Below are positions 24,685 to 33,007 of a stretch of DNA of 64,000 nt, piece by piece (position 1 is the stretch's first letter; every line of letters begins with the position of its first letter). The position numbers and the translations under genes are program-made. Source of the stretch: Comamonas resistens (GTDB taxonomy: Bacteria > Pseudomonadota > Gammaproteobacteria > Burkholderiales > Burkholderiaceae_C); contig NZ_CP125947.1 in assembly GCF_030064165.1 (NCBI RefSeq), positions 2,480,001 to 2,544,000 on the forward strand, written 5' to 3'. A model generated the notes under the pieces. It did no database searches. It saw nothing but the letters and a program-made list of their open reading frames with translations, and was not told the DNA's origin.

Positions 24685-25017
24685 TCAGGAGGCGGAGGTC
24701 TCCGGCTTGGCAACGATCGTCACTGTATAGCCTTGGCCGCTCGCGATGACCTCCAGCAGACGGTCGATATTGGGGTGAGAGCCAGGGTGGGTCTTGGCAT
24801 CCGCCGTGTGTTCGGCAAACAGCACAAGCCCTTCTTCGGCGGCTTTTGCATCGATACGGCCATGCTTTGCATACAGCGCGTGATAGAGGGTCAAGGAGCC
24901 AATCTTGCCTGGCGCATTGGGAATCGTTGCGGCCAGTTGTCCCTGATCGTCGAAAAGCTGCAGCTCGGCGATATGGGCGATGGAAGGAAGTTGCTGGAGA
25001 TTGTCTGCAAAGGCCAT
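24685..25017 (-). CDS. DUF2322 family protein
   Basis: A 110-residue soluble protein starting MAFADNLQQLPSIAHIAELQ. It matches the DUF2322 pattern: LQLFDDQGQLAATIPNAPGK, GSLTLYHALYAKHG, GLVLFAEHTADAKTHPGSHP, NIDRLLEVIA and the C-terminal strand YTVTIV. The family is widespread in beta-proteobacteria and its function is unknown. An in-frame extension to 25146 is read through the MITE-like element and is unlikely to be translated. The element's inner end is 70 bp upstream of the start. Confidence 0.88.
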   Translation of the reverse strand: MAFADNLQQLPSIAHIAELQLFDDQGQLAATIPNAPGKIGSLTLYHALYAKHGRIDAKAAEEGLVLFAEHTADAKTHPGSHPNIDRLLEVIASGQGYTVTIVAKPETSAS

Positions 25018-25086
25018 GGTGTGTGGGTGATGCGGCGAGGGCATCACGGTTGCGATGGTGATTGAAAGCTGAGGCTTGCTATTAGG

Positions 25087-25177
25087 ACTTATGCAAACAA
25101 GCCGGGCCGCCGTGGCGGATGCACAAGGAACATGCCCATAGGGCAAACATCTTGCCTGAACCTTATTTGCGTAAGTC
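25087..25177. mobile_element. MITE-like element, copy 1
   Basis: The termini GACTTATGCAAA and TTTGCGTAAGTC form 12-bp inverted repeats with one mismatch. The interior runs CAAGCCGGGCCGCC, GGATGCACAAGGAACATGCC and GGGCAAACATCTTGCCTGAA. It has no coding capacity. Four related copies lie at 31473, 43498, 48034 and 61791. Confidence 0.75.
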
Positions 25178-25268
25178 GTGACTATTTTGGGGCGGAAATA
25201 TTGCGCAGGAGCCGCTGCTTTGTTTTTGCTTCCAACCAGGCTGGCATTTTTCTTCGATTTCGCGCCAC

Positions 25269-26042
25269 TCAGGCTTCTGCTGCTTGTGCTTCAAGCGGCG
25301 AGCTGTACTGCTGCAGGTTTTTCAGTGCCGCCTGCATCCGGGTCAGATGCACGGCGTACTCGGGCAGCTCGGCAATCTCCTGCATTTCGCGCTGCATGCT
25401 GGTCTGCACCTGCTCCGAGAAATGCTGCCATTGAGGTGGACTCATCAGTGCCAGGGCATTTTGCAGCAGGTCGCCTTGAGCGGCATGGGCCAGCGAGAGC
25501 TTGCGCACCACATTCAGGGCAAAGGGCGGGCACAGCAGGATCTGCATTGCCGTAGAGCGCGCCAGGGCGCGCGGGCTGTGGCCTAGCCGGCCGTGGCGCA
25601 GCGTCAGCAGGCCAAGGCCTGCGGTGCACAGATAGATCAAGCCCAGGCTTGCGAGCTGGGCCAGCTCCGAATGCAGCACTAGCAGCGAAAGCGGTAGGGC
25701 GATAAACAGTAGCGCCGCCAGCAGATACAGCGGCAGCGCAAAGACCTTGAAGCTGGCTGCATGCGTATCGAGGGGCGTGCTCAGGGGCGCGCTTTCCGAC
25801 AGCTCGATCCGGGTTGCATCCCAGTGCAGCCTGTACAGCGGCTGATGCGGCAGCAGGATGGGCGGCCACAACAGCCAGTTCTGGCGCAGCTCGAAGCCCC
25901 GGTTGGCCAGCATGCCCGCCCAGCCGCGACGCTTGGGACGCAGCAGACCTTCTTCGGGTTTGAGCAGCAGGGCTGCGTCATACAGATAGAACAGGCAGAT
26001 GGCCAGAACGATCTGCACCTGGATGCTGATGGAGAAATACAA
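25269..26042 (-). CDS. Hypothetical integral membrane protein
   Basis: A 257-residue protein not assigned to a family. The N-terminal segment IQVQIVLAICLFYLYDAALL is a membrane helix. A soluble stretch follows (RGWAGMLANRGFELRQNWLL to about residue 95), then two long helices around FALPLYLLAALLFIALPLSL and LASLGLIYLCTAGLGLLTLR. A further hydrophobic segment is ILLCPPFALNVVRKLSLAHA. The C-terminal third is helical, charged and Gln-rich. Similar proteins are annotated only as hypothetical in this family. It lies downstream of the DUF2167 gene on the same strand, across a weak terminator. Confidence 0.72.
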   Translation of the reverse strand: MYFSISIQVQIVLAICLFYLYDAALLLKPEEGLLRPKRRGWAGMLANRGFELRQNWLLWPPILLPHQPLYRLHWDATRIELSESAPLSTPLDTHAASFKVFALPLYLLAALLFIALPLSLLVLHSELAQLASLGLIYLCTAGLGLLTLRHGRLGHSPRALARSTAMQILLCPPFALNVVRKLSLAHAAQGDLLQNALALMSPPQWQHFSEQVQTSMQREMQEIAELPEYAVHLTRMQAALKNLQQYSSPLEAQAAEA

Positions 26043-26071
26043 AGTGGAAGCTGCTTTCGGCCTGAAATGAC

Positions 26072-26104
26072 AAACCCCGCGATCTTAGCGATGCGCGGGG
26101 CCGT
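26072..26104 (-). terminator. Hairpin after the DUF2167 gene
   Basis: ACCCCGCGATC TTAGC GATGCGCGGGG with one bulge. On the minus strand it ends in GGGGTTTG, only a short T run, so termination may be partial. Confidence 0.5.
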
Positions 26105-26165
26105 TATGGAGAGACAGCTGGAATGAGCGGCCGCCCGGCCGTCATTCAGAGATGCTCATGGCTGC

Positions 26166-27017
26166 TCAGGAAGTCTTCTTGCGGCCAAACAGCTTGCCCA
26201 GGCCTGCGAACACAGCCACGGCAGCGGCGGCGATGAGCTTCCAGCCGGCGGCCAGCGCTCCGGCAATGACGCCCCACAGCCCCTTCTTGGTGGCCACGGC
26301 AGCGGCACCGCCCAGCACCAGTGCGCCCAGGCCGATGGCAGCGACCTTGTCGCCATTCTTGAACTCGGCGTAGGTCTGGCCGCTGTTGTAATTGAAGCCG
26401 GTCAGGACCTTTTTGAATGCGTCCGTATTCTGGCCCAGGGATTCGGTGTCCGAGACCAGAGTGGCGGTCATCACGCCGCCGCGGCCCAGGATACGGGAGG
26501 TGTAGTTCACATTCTTCTGGCCGGCTTCATCGCGCAGACGCAGGCCCCATTCCAGGCGCTTGGTTGCGGTGTCGTAGTGAGGAGGGACTTGCCAGCCGTC
26601 GGTGTACAGCGCTTCCAGGCCCAGTTTCTTGCGCTCTTCGTTGCCGGCCTTGTCGCTGGCCTGCATGGATTTGAGCAAATCGTTGGCGTCGATTTTTTCA
26701 TCGTCCTTGACATAGCCGGTTTCCTCATAGGAGAAGACGGCAAACCAGTCCAGCGACTTGGGGGCAATCAGAAAGTGGTCGCTGGTCGGAGGGTTGCCAA
26801 AGGCCTGCAGCAGCTTGGAGGTATCGGATTGACTCAGAAACGCATAGCCTGAGGGGATCTGAATGCTGGCCTTGCCGGCGATCTCGCCCTTGCCCGTTTC
26901 CTGCCAGTTGAGGGCCTTGATTTGCGCTGGCAGTTCCTGCTGGGCCTCCGGGGTTTGGGCCCACAGGCCCAGGGATAGCGACAGGCCGAGCACGGCTGCG
27001 GCGATGGACTTGAACAT
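26166..27017 (-). CDS. DUF2167 family membrane-anchored exported protein
   Basis: A 283-residue protein. A Sec signal peptide MFKSIAAAVLGLSLSLGLWA is cleaved before Q-T-P-E. The large periplasmic domain has GKASIQIPSGYAFLSQSDTS, VFSYEETGYVKDDEKIDAND, LLKSMQASD and TKRLEWGLRLRDEAGQKNVN, all typical of DUF2167. The C-terminus carries two or three hydrophobic segments (VAAIGLGALVLGGAAAVATK, then AAGWKLIAAAAVAVFAGLGK) and the basic end FGRKKTS on the cytosolic side. The in-frame codons upstream of 27017 lack a signal sequence and are rejected. The function is unknown, although related proteins are linked to membrane stress. Confidence 0.88.
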   Translation of the reverse strand: MFKSIAAAVLGLSLSLGLWAQTPEAQQELPAQIKALNWQETGKGEIAGKASIQIPSGYAFLSQSDTSKLLQAFGNPPTSDHFLIAPKSLDWFAVFSYEETGYVKDDEKIDANDLLKSMQASDKAGNEERKKLGLEALYTDGWQVPPHYDTATKRLEWGLRLRDEAGQKNVNYTSRILGRGGVMTATLVSDTESLGQNTDAFKKVLTGFNYNSGQTYAEFKNGDKVAAIGLGALVLGGAAAVATKKGLWGVIAGALAAGWKLIAAAAVAVFAGLGKLFGRKKTS

Positions 27018-27165
27018 AAATTGAACTCCCGTGTTATGAATTGATTGAGGAAAGTCGTTTTGCAAAAACCGAGGACAGTTTTACATAGGCATGTGATTGA
27101 CGGGCTCCTGTGTGTCGGCTGCGGCACAGCGCCTGGCTGAAACTGAGCGGACCAAAACAGAAAGA

Positions 27166-27190
27166 TTGATAGCTGTCAGCGCTTGTAGGA
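27166..27190 (+). repeat. Short dispersed repeat copy
   Basis: TGATAGCTGTCAGCGCTTGT lies 34 bp upstream of the aldo/keto reductase start. Confidence 0.55.
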
Positions 27191-27223
27191 TGTGGCGATC
27201 AGCGCTTTTTTAAAGGGTTTTCC

Positions 27224-28078
27224 ATGAGCTTGAGCAACGCACAGAATACATTGTCTTTTTTGCAGCAACATGCAAATTTGGGCATGGGCAGCTGGCATCT
27301 GGGCCAGGGACGACGCAGCTGGGAGGATGAGAAGTCCGCCTTGCTGACCGGGCTGCAACAGGGCATGACCGTGATAGACACGGCCGAGATGTATGGCGAC
27401 GGCCTGTCCGAGGAGCTGATTGGCGATGCCTTGAGGGACTGGCCTTCGCTGCAGCCTCAGCCTTTTCTGGTCAGCAAGGTGCTGCCCATGAACGCCAGCC
27501 GCAAGGGCGTGCTGCGTGCTTTCGAGCAAAGCCGTCAGCGCCTGGGGGTGGATTGCATTGATCTGTACTTGCTGCACTGGCGCGGCCATACGCCGCTGGC
27601 CGAGACCGTGGCCGCTTTTGAAGAGCTGAAAGCCCAAGGCAAAATTCGCCATTGGGGCGTGTCCAACTTCGATACCGACGATATGCAGGAGCTGTGGCAG
27701 GTGCCGCAGGGCCGCAACTGCGTGGTCAACCAGGTGCTCTACAACATCTCAAGCCGTGGCATCGAATACGAGCTTCTGCCCTGGTGCGCCGAGCATGGCG
27801 TGGCGGTTATGGCTTACTGTCCGCTGGGGCACGGCGAGCTGATTGGCGAGCCTCTGCTGCAGGAAATCGGCGACCGTCATGGCGTCAGTGGCACGGCCGT
27901 TGCTCTGGCCTGGGCCATGCGCAGTGGTCAGGTGCTGGCGATTCCCGAGAGCGGTTCGGCAAAGCATGTGCAAGACAACGCCAGCGCCTTGCGGCTCAAG
28001 CTGACTCAGCAGGATCTGGCTGACATCGATGCAGCCTGGCCTGCACCGCGCTACAAGCAGCCGCTGGATATTCTGTAA
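27224..28078 (+). CDS. Aldo/keto reductase
   Basis: A 284-residue NADPH-dependent oxidoreductase with a TIM-barrel fold. The catalytic tetrad is visible: Asp and Tyr in VIDTAEMYGDG, Lys in FLVSKVLP, His in LYLLHWRG. Cofactor-binding strands include WGVSNFDTDDM and VVNQVLYNISSRGIEYELLP. LAIPESGSAKHVQDNASAL is the NADP-phosphate loop typical of the AKR5-like group. The 20-residue N-terminus before GMGSWHLG is slightly unusual. The substrate is not inferable. The gene appears monocistronic and is convergent with the next gene. Confidence 0.93.
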   Translation: MSLSNAQNTLSFLQQHANLGMGSWHLGQGRRSWEDEKSALLTGLQQGMTVIDTAEMYGDGLSEELIGDALRDWPSLQPQPFLVSKVLPMNASRKGVLRAFEQSRQRLGVDCIDLYLLHWRGHTPLAETVAAFEELKAQGKIRHWGVSNFDTDDMQELWQVPQGRNCVVNQVLYNISSRGIEYELLPWCAEHGVAVMAYCPLGHGELIGEPLLQEIGDRHGVSGTAVALAWAMRSGQVLAIPESGSAKHVQDNASALRLKLTQQDLADIDAAWPAPRYKQPLDIL

Positions 28079-28120
28079 GTTTTCGGAGTCTGGACGAAAA
28101 CAGCAGCTCGTCCTTGCCGG

Positions 28121-28795
28121 TTAGAGGGAGTCCTCGTGGCGACCTCGGCCCAGACCGCCACCCATTCCCATTCCCTCGCCACCAGCGCCTGCGCCCGATC
28201 CTCTGCGGCTGCCGCTCGCTCCGCCTTCGGTGCTGCGGCGGCCCGTGCCGCCACCGGCTGCGGGTCGGGCCGGGCCTTGGGCTGGAATGGGGACCTTGCC
28301 TGGAATCGGCTCCAGATCCAGTGCTTCACGAATAAAGCTGCGCAGCGAAGTCACGAGGGCACTGGTTTCAATGGGCCGGCCCTCGACCATGTCCTGCGCG
28401 GCCTTGGCCGCCAGGGCCACCTGTTCCTCCGTCCCCAGCAAAATAATGTCGGACAAGGCGGCCTCTACCGCATCACGAATGCGGCGGCGGCGCTCTGCCA
28501 GGCCTTCATTGATGTTGGCGCTGCCTTCCTCTGTCTCGGCCTCGGCCTGCCTGAGATCGCGCAGGTGCATGGGGCTGACGCTGAGCGTGCCCGTGAACGA
28601 GCCGCCCAGCGTTTTGTAAGCCGCAATCAATGACTTGAGCCGCTCGTTGATCTGCCGGTTCTCACGTTCACGGTGCTTTTGCACGGTCTGCATGAACAGC
28701 AGACGAATTCCCATCATCAGGCAGGTCACCAGCAACAGGCCCAGCACGGTGGAGAGCACGGATGACCAGGAGCTGAAATCCAGAGAGGTGCGCAT
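28121..28795 (-). CDS. Hypothetical membrane-anchored protein with Gly/Arg-rich tail
   Basis: A 224-residue protein. One N-terminal membrane helix (VLSTVLGLLLVTCLMMGIRL) is followed by a charged helix HRERENRQINERLKSLIAAY. A helical body has ERRRRIRDAVEAALSDIILL and GTEEQVALAAKAAQDMVEGR. The last roughly 60 residues are low complexity, rich in Gly, Ala, Arg and Pro (GMGMGGGLGRGRHEDSL). The family is not recognised. The tail may bind nucleic acid or be disordered. The gene stands alone between the AKR gene and the Aer-like receptor. Confidence 0.78.
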   Translation of the reverse strand: MRTSLDFSSWSSVLSTVLGLLLVTCLMMGIRLLFMQTVQKHRERENRQINERLKSLIAAYKTLGGSFTGTLSVSPMHLRDLRQAEAETEEGSANINEGLAERRRRIRDAVEAALSDIILLGTEEQVALAAKAAQDMVEGRPIETSALVTSLRSFIREALDLEPIPGKVPIPAQGPARPAAGGGTGRRSTEGGASGSRRGSGAGAGGEGMGMGGGLGRGRHEDSL

Positions 28796-29153
28796 ACGGA
28801 GCTTTCGGGACAGGGTAGAGGGGCAAAGGCAGCAGGGAAAGACAGCTCTATTGTGCTGCCCTCGGCCGTTTGACTTTCATGTGTCGAAGCCCCGTCTTTG
28901 TGCGACCGGATTGCCTATATCAAATTGATGGATATGTATCAATATGATTCTTTCGATCAGATCTGATTCGATGCATCTTTCAGACACAGCCAAAAGATCG
29001 TGAATGAGGATTGGATCCAGGACAAGGAATGTGTAAATAATTGAATCAAATAGAATGCTGTGGTTACACCGGTAAGGGTCTGGACCCGCTCAGGTAGAGG
29101 CACAGGCTTGTGCCGCATCTCGTTTTGTTGAACCTTGACCGTAGGGGCTTTCC
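28796..29153. other. Promoter-bearing intergenic region
   Basis: It separates two divergent genes and has no supported ORF. It is relatively AT-rich between 28915 and 29060 and must contain promoters for both genes. No clear flagellar-type (sigma-28) promoter upstream of the receptor was identified by eye. Confidence 0.45.
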
Positions 29154-30698
29154 ATGAGAGTTAACGCACCTGTCACCCAGCGCGAGTATGGCTTTGATGA
29201 GCAGGCAACCTTGATGTCCACCACGGACACGCAGAGCTACATCAAATATGCCAATCAGGCCTTTATGGAGGTCAGCGGTTTTGAGCCGGAGGAAATCCTC
29301 GGTCAAACCCATAACGTGGTCCGCCATCCGGACATGCCGCCGGCGGCATTCGCCGATATGTGGGCCACGCTGAAAAGCGGCGAGCCCTGGAGCGCCCTGG
29401 TCAAGAACCGCCGCAAGAATGGCGACCACTACTGGGTTCGCGCCAATGCGATTCCCATCATCCGGGGCGACGTCACAAAGGGCTTTATGTCCGTGCGCAC
29501 GCGGCCCGAGCGTCAGGAAATCGAAGCCGCACAAAAGCTCTACGCAACGATGAGCGAGAAAGGCGAGAGCGGACCGGATCTGCACAAAGGCATTGTCTCC
29601 AGCAAAGGGCTGGGCAAGCTGCTGTCCTTCTGGCGCCATATGGGCGTGCGCAGGCGCATTCGCCTCAATTCGTTGGCACTGTGGGCGGTGCTGCTGATAG
29701 GCGCCTGGCTCTTGACGCAAGACCAGGCTCAGTTTCTATGGGGGGCGGGCTTCATCAGTATCGCGCTGGTGATCATGACCGCACTGCTGGAGGCCCAGTT
29801 TGCCACCCCGCTGGAGTTGCTCAAGCGTCAGTCGCTCAATGTGGCCACAGGTAATAACCGCCAGACGGAGTCTCTGCAGCGCAGCGATGAAATCGGTACG
29901 ACGCTGCGTACCGTCAATCAGATGGGGCTGATGTTTCGTTGGCTCGTGGATGACGTCAATCAGCAGGCGCTCAACGTCCAGAACGCCTGCGACGAGATTG
30001 AGCAAGGCAATGCCTATTTGCATGGGCAGACCGAACAGCTGGCAGTGAATGTGGCACAGACCTCGGCATCCATGGAGCAGATCACGGCGCGTGTTCAGTC
30101 CAGTGCAGACACTGCGCAGAAAGCCGGTGAGCTGGCCAGCGAGGCAAGTGCGGCCGCCTTGCGCGGCGGCCAGTCCATGGAGCAGATTGTCTCGACCATG
30201 GCATCGATCACAGCCAATTCCCATCGCATTGCAGACATTGTGGGCGTGATCGACAGCATTGCTTTTCAGACCAATCTGCTGGCGCTGAATGCCGCGGTGG
30301 AGGCGGCCCGTGCCGGAGAGAATGGCCGCGGCTTTGCCGTGGTGGCGGCAGAGGTGAGAGCGCTGGCCCAGCGCAGTGCCGATGCGGCCAAGGAAATCAA
30401 GACGCTGATTCAGGCCAGTACCGCCAATATCGAGTCAGGTTCGCGTGTGGTCAATGATGCGGGGATGAACATTGGCGAGATCGTCTCCCAGGCCCAGAGA
30501 GTCGCCAGCTTTATTGCAGAGATCAGCAAGGCCACGCGTGAGCAAAGCGAGGAAATCACCCAGGTCGGAAAGTCTGTTGCTGATATGGACCATCTGACCC
30601 AGCAGAATGCCCAGTTGGTGACCCAGGGCACGGCGGCCTCCAGCAGTCTGCAGTGGCAGGTGAAAAATCTGGTCGAAGCGATAGGCGTGTTTCGCTAA
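29154..30698 (+). CDS. aer: Aer-like PAS-domain energy-taxis chemoreceptor
   Basis: A 514-residue methyl-accepting chemotaxis protein. The N-terminal PAS domain matches E. coli Aer closely: [38 protein letters not shown] and [17 protein letters not shown], which form the FAD-binding PAS. Two adjacent hydrophobic segments (about 175-225) anchor it, with no large periplasmic domain. A HAMP-like region and coiled coil lead to the signalling hairpin [20 protein letters not shown], then [19 protein letters not shown]. The C-terminus (GVFR) lacks a CheR/CheB-binding pentapeptide, as in Aer. It would sense redox or energy state and feed CheA/CheW. Confidence 0.93.
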   Translation: MRVNAPVTQREYGFDEQATLMSTTDTQSYIKYANQAFMEVSGFEPEEILGQTHNVVRHPDMPPAAFADMWATLKSGEPWSALVKNRRKNGDHYWVRANAIPIIRGDVTKGFMSVRTRPERQEIEAAQKLYATMSEKGESGPDLHKGIVSSKGLGKLLSFWRHMGVRRRIRLNSLALWAVLLIGAWLLTQDQAQFLWGAGFISIALVIMTALLEAQFATPLELLKRQSLNVATGNNRQTESLQRSDEIGTTLRTVNQMGLMFRWLVDDVNQQALNVQNACDEIEQGNAYLHGQTEQLAVNVAQTSASMEQITARVQSSADTAQKAGELASEASAAALRGGQSMEQIVSTMASITANSHRIADIVGVIDSIAFQTNLLALNAAVEAARAGENGRGFAVVAAEVRALAQRSADAAKEIKTLIQASTANIESGSRVVNDAGMNIGEIVSQAQRVASFIAEISKATREQSEEITQVGKSVADMDHLTQQNAQLVTQGTAASSSLQWQVKNLVEAIGVFR

Positions 30699-30734
30699 AA
30701 ACCGGTAGTTTCGCTGCCATTCCCATCCAGGGCC

Positions 30735-31289
30735 TCAAGAATCCGCTGGTAACTGCCTTGCGCGGTAGACCACATGCTCGCGCAAGGGGTGGCAGCTTGG
30801 AAGGCTGGGGTGCCCAAAGGTTTGCGGGTCGCGCTCCATGCCCAGTCGCTGCATGACCCGTTGGGAGGGAATATTGCTGACGGCTGTAAAGGACACGACT
30901 TCGGGCAGGGCCAACTGCGCAAAGGCAAAGGTCAGCGCGGCGCGCGCGGCTTCGGTGGCAAAGCCCTTGCCCCAGGCCGACCGGGTGAGCCGCCAGGCAA
31001 TTTCGACACAGGGTGAAAAAGGCAGCTCGTCCGTGGGAATGTGCAGGCCGGTAAAGCCGATGAAGGTCTTGCTGGCTTTTTCCTCCACGGCCCAGATACC
31101 CCAGCCGCGCTGCTCGATAAAGTCATGACAGCGCTGCGCCAGGGCGTTGCTCTCGGCCGCAGTCAGCGTCGCTGGGAAAAAACGCATGGTTTCCGGGTCG
31201 GCATTCAGGCGCGCAAAACAGGGGTAGTCGGAGCGCCGCCACTGCCGAAGACGCAAGCGGGCTGTTTCTGGTTCGTGGATCTGGATCAT
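30735..31289 (-). CDS. GNAT-family N-acetyltransferase, RimJ/RimL type
   Basis: A 184-residue acetyltransferase starting MIQIHEPETARLRLRQWRRS; the nine codons upstream look untranslated. RimJ/RimL-type landmarks are TARLRLRQW, MRFFPATLTAAES, FIGFTGLHIPTDELPFSPCV, EIAWRLTRSAWGKGFATEAA (acetyl-CoA binding loop) and VSNIPSQRVMQRLGM. It probably acetylates an N-terminal amine of a small molecule or protein. It is convergent with the chemoreceptor, 36 bp apart. Confidence 0.9.
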   Translation of the reverse strand: MIQIHEPETARLRLRQWRRSDYPCFARLNADPETMRFFPATLTAAESNALAQRCHDFIEQRGWGIWAVEEKASKTFIGFTGLHIPTDELPFSPCVEIAWRLTRSAWGKGFATEAARAALTFAFAQLALPEVVSFTAVSNIPSQRVMQRLGMERDPQTFGHPSLPSCHPLREHVVYRARQLPADS

Positions 31290-31472
31290 TGGTTTCCCCT
31301 GAAGGGACTCGGGCAAGTCCGCATTCGGCCGAACGCTATCCTAATTGCAAGCCTTGCCCTGTTGTAACGCTTTCCGGCACTGGAGCCTGGTATTTGCCGT
31401 GGTACTGCCTTTGGATAGGTGGCTTTTGCCCTATGCTTGATAGTTGACATATCAGCTAACAAGAACAAATAG

Positions 31473-31580
31473 GACTTGCGCAAACAAGCCGGGCCGCCGA
31501 TGCACCAGGCCGCCGATGCGGATGCACAAGGAACATGCCCATGGGGTAAAGGTCTTGTCTGAACCTGATTTGCGCAAGTC
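31473..31580. mobile_element. MITE-like element, copy 2
   Basis: The termini GACTTGCGCAAA and TTTGCGCAAGTC are perfect 12-bp inverted repeats. The interior matches copy 1 in the same orientation and includes a duplicated GGCCGCCGATG. It ends 19 nt before the GTG of the MFS gene. Confidence 0.78.
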
Positions 31581-31599
31581 ATGACAAAGAGAGCCAGCA

Positions 31600-32859
31600 G
31601 TGACATTGCCTTCCAGCCCTGAAATTTCTTCCATGCCGCGCCCAGGCCTCAATCCCTCCTGGATTGTCGTGGCTGCCGGTGTCAGCGCATCCCTGCATGT
31701 GGGCAAGCTGCCGCCTGCCGTTCCGGTGCTGCAGCAGGAGCTGGGCATTTCCCTCGTGCAGGCAGGCTTTCTGCTTTCCACCGTGCAGGTGGCGGGGATG
31801 GCGCTGGGGCTGGTGGTCGGCCTTGGTGCGGACAAATGGGGGCTGCGGCGCAGCATGTTGACGGGGCTGGCGTTGATGGCATTGTCCAGCCTCGTGGGCG
31901 CTGCCGCGACCGGCTTTGCCTGGCTGCTGGCGCTGCGTGTGCTCGAAGGCCTGGGCTTTTTGCTGGTCGCCATGCCTGCGCCGGGGCTGATTCGGCGCAA
32001 TGTGAACGCCGCCGAACTCAGCGGCCGCATGGGCTGGTGGGGCTCATATATGCCTATAGGCAGCGCCATCGGGCTGTTGCTGGGGCCCTGGGTGCTGCAA
32101 GCCACTTCCTGGCAGGCCTGGTGGATTGCATTGGGCTGCAGTTCCTTGCTGGCGTTTATCGCGGTATGGCGCATGGTGCCTGCGGATGCTGCTCGTATTT
32201 CTGCGAGTGCAACGCCCGCTGTGGCCGATTCGGGCAGCAATGGCTGGCGACCGCGCCTGGCGTTGACGCTGCGCAGCCCCGGTCCATGGCTGGTGTCGCT
32301 GGCCTTCATGCTGTATTCAGGCCAGTGGATGGGAGTGGTGGGCTTTTTGCCCACCATGTATGCGCAGGCAGGCCTGAGTGCCAAGCTGGCAGGCATGCTG
32401 ACTGCGGTGGTTGCCGCCGCCAATATGGTGGGAAATATTGCCTCGGGCAAGCTCATGCAACGAGGCTGGAGTCCCCGTCGTTGCCTGCAGATCGGCTATG
32501 TGGCCATGGGGTTGTGCGCGCTGCTGGCTTATGTGCAGTTCGGCGATCAGCCCTTGGCGCCGTTGTGGCTGCGCTTTGTGGCCGTCGTGCTGTTTTCCGC
32601 GGCCGGGGGCTTGATTCCCGCCACGCTGTTCACCTCTGCCATGCATCTGGCACCCAGTCCGGGCACGGTATCGACTACGGTGGGTTTCATGCAGCAATGG
32701 TCTTGCGTGGGGCAGTTTGCCGGGCCGCCGCTGGTGGCGGCAGTTGCCACTGCCATGGGCGGATGGCAATTCACCTGGCTGGTCACGGGCAGCATGTGCG
32801 CGGGCGGCTGGTTGCTGGCCCTGGGCATTGATAGATGTTGGCATCGTTTGCAGCGATGA
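31600..32859 (+). CDS. MFS transporter, CynX/NimT-like
   Basis: A 419-residue inner-membrane protein with 12 hydrophobic segments. Helix 1 is WIVVAAGVSASLHVGKLPPA, followed by VPVLQQELGISLVQAGFLLS and the loop GLGADKWGLRRSMLTGLALM. GRMGWWGSYMPIGSAIGLLL (motif C-like) and a second-half loop ASGKLMQRGWSPRRCLQIGY are also present. The arrangement resembles the cyanate/nitroimidazole (CynX/NimT) branch of MFS, but the substrate is unknown. Translation starts at GTG 31600 or the in-frame ATG at 31633. The MITE-like element ends 19 nt before the GTG, so the native promoter is either displaced or supplied by the element. Confidence 0.88.
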   Translation: MTLPSSPEISSMPRPGLNPSWIVVAAGVSASLHVGKLPPAVPVLQQELGISLVQAGFLLSTVQVAGMALGLVVGLGADKWGLRRSMLTGLALMALSSLVGAAATGFAWLLALRVLEGLGFLLVAMPAPGLIRRNVNAAELSGRMGWWGSYMPIGSAIGLLLGPWVLQATSWQAWWIALGCSSLLAFIAVWRMVPADAARISASATPAVADSGSNGWRPRLALTLRSPGPWLVSLAFMLYSGQWMGVVGFLPTMYAQAGLSAKLAGMLTAVVAAANMVGNIASGKLMQRGWSPRRCLQIGYVAMGLCALLAYVQFGDQPLAPLWLRFVAVVLFSAAGGLIPATLFTSAMHLAPSPGTVSTTVGFMQQWSCVGQFAGPPLVAAVATAMGGWQFTWLVTGSMCAGGWLLALGIDRCWHRLQR

Positions 32860-33007
32860 GCCTGCCTTGACTACTGATTTCATAGCGGCTAGCGAAGTTA
32901 TATCAATGGATGCGGACGTTTTTATTGATAAAGAATAAACCTTGGCCCACCTGAAGGTGCTTGGCGAAAACAATTGCGGTTAGGCTGTACTCCTTTGAGG
33001 AGAGAGC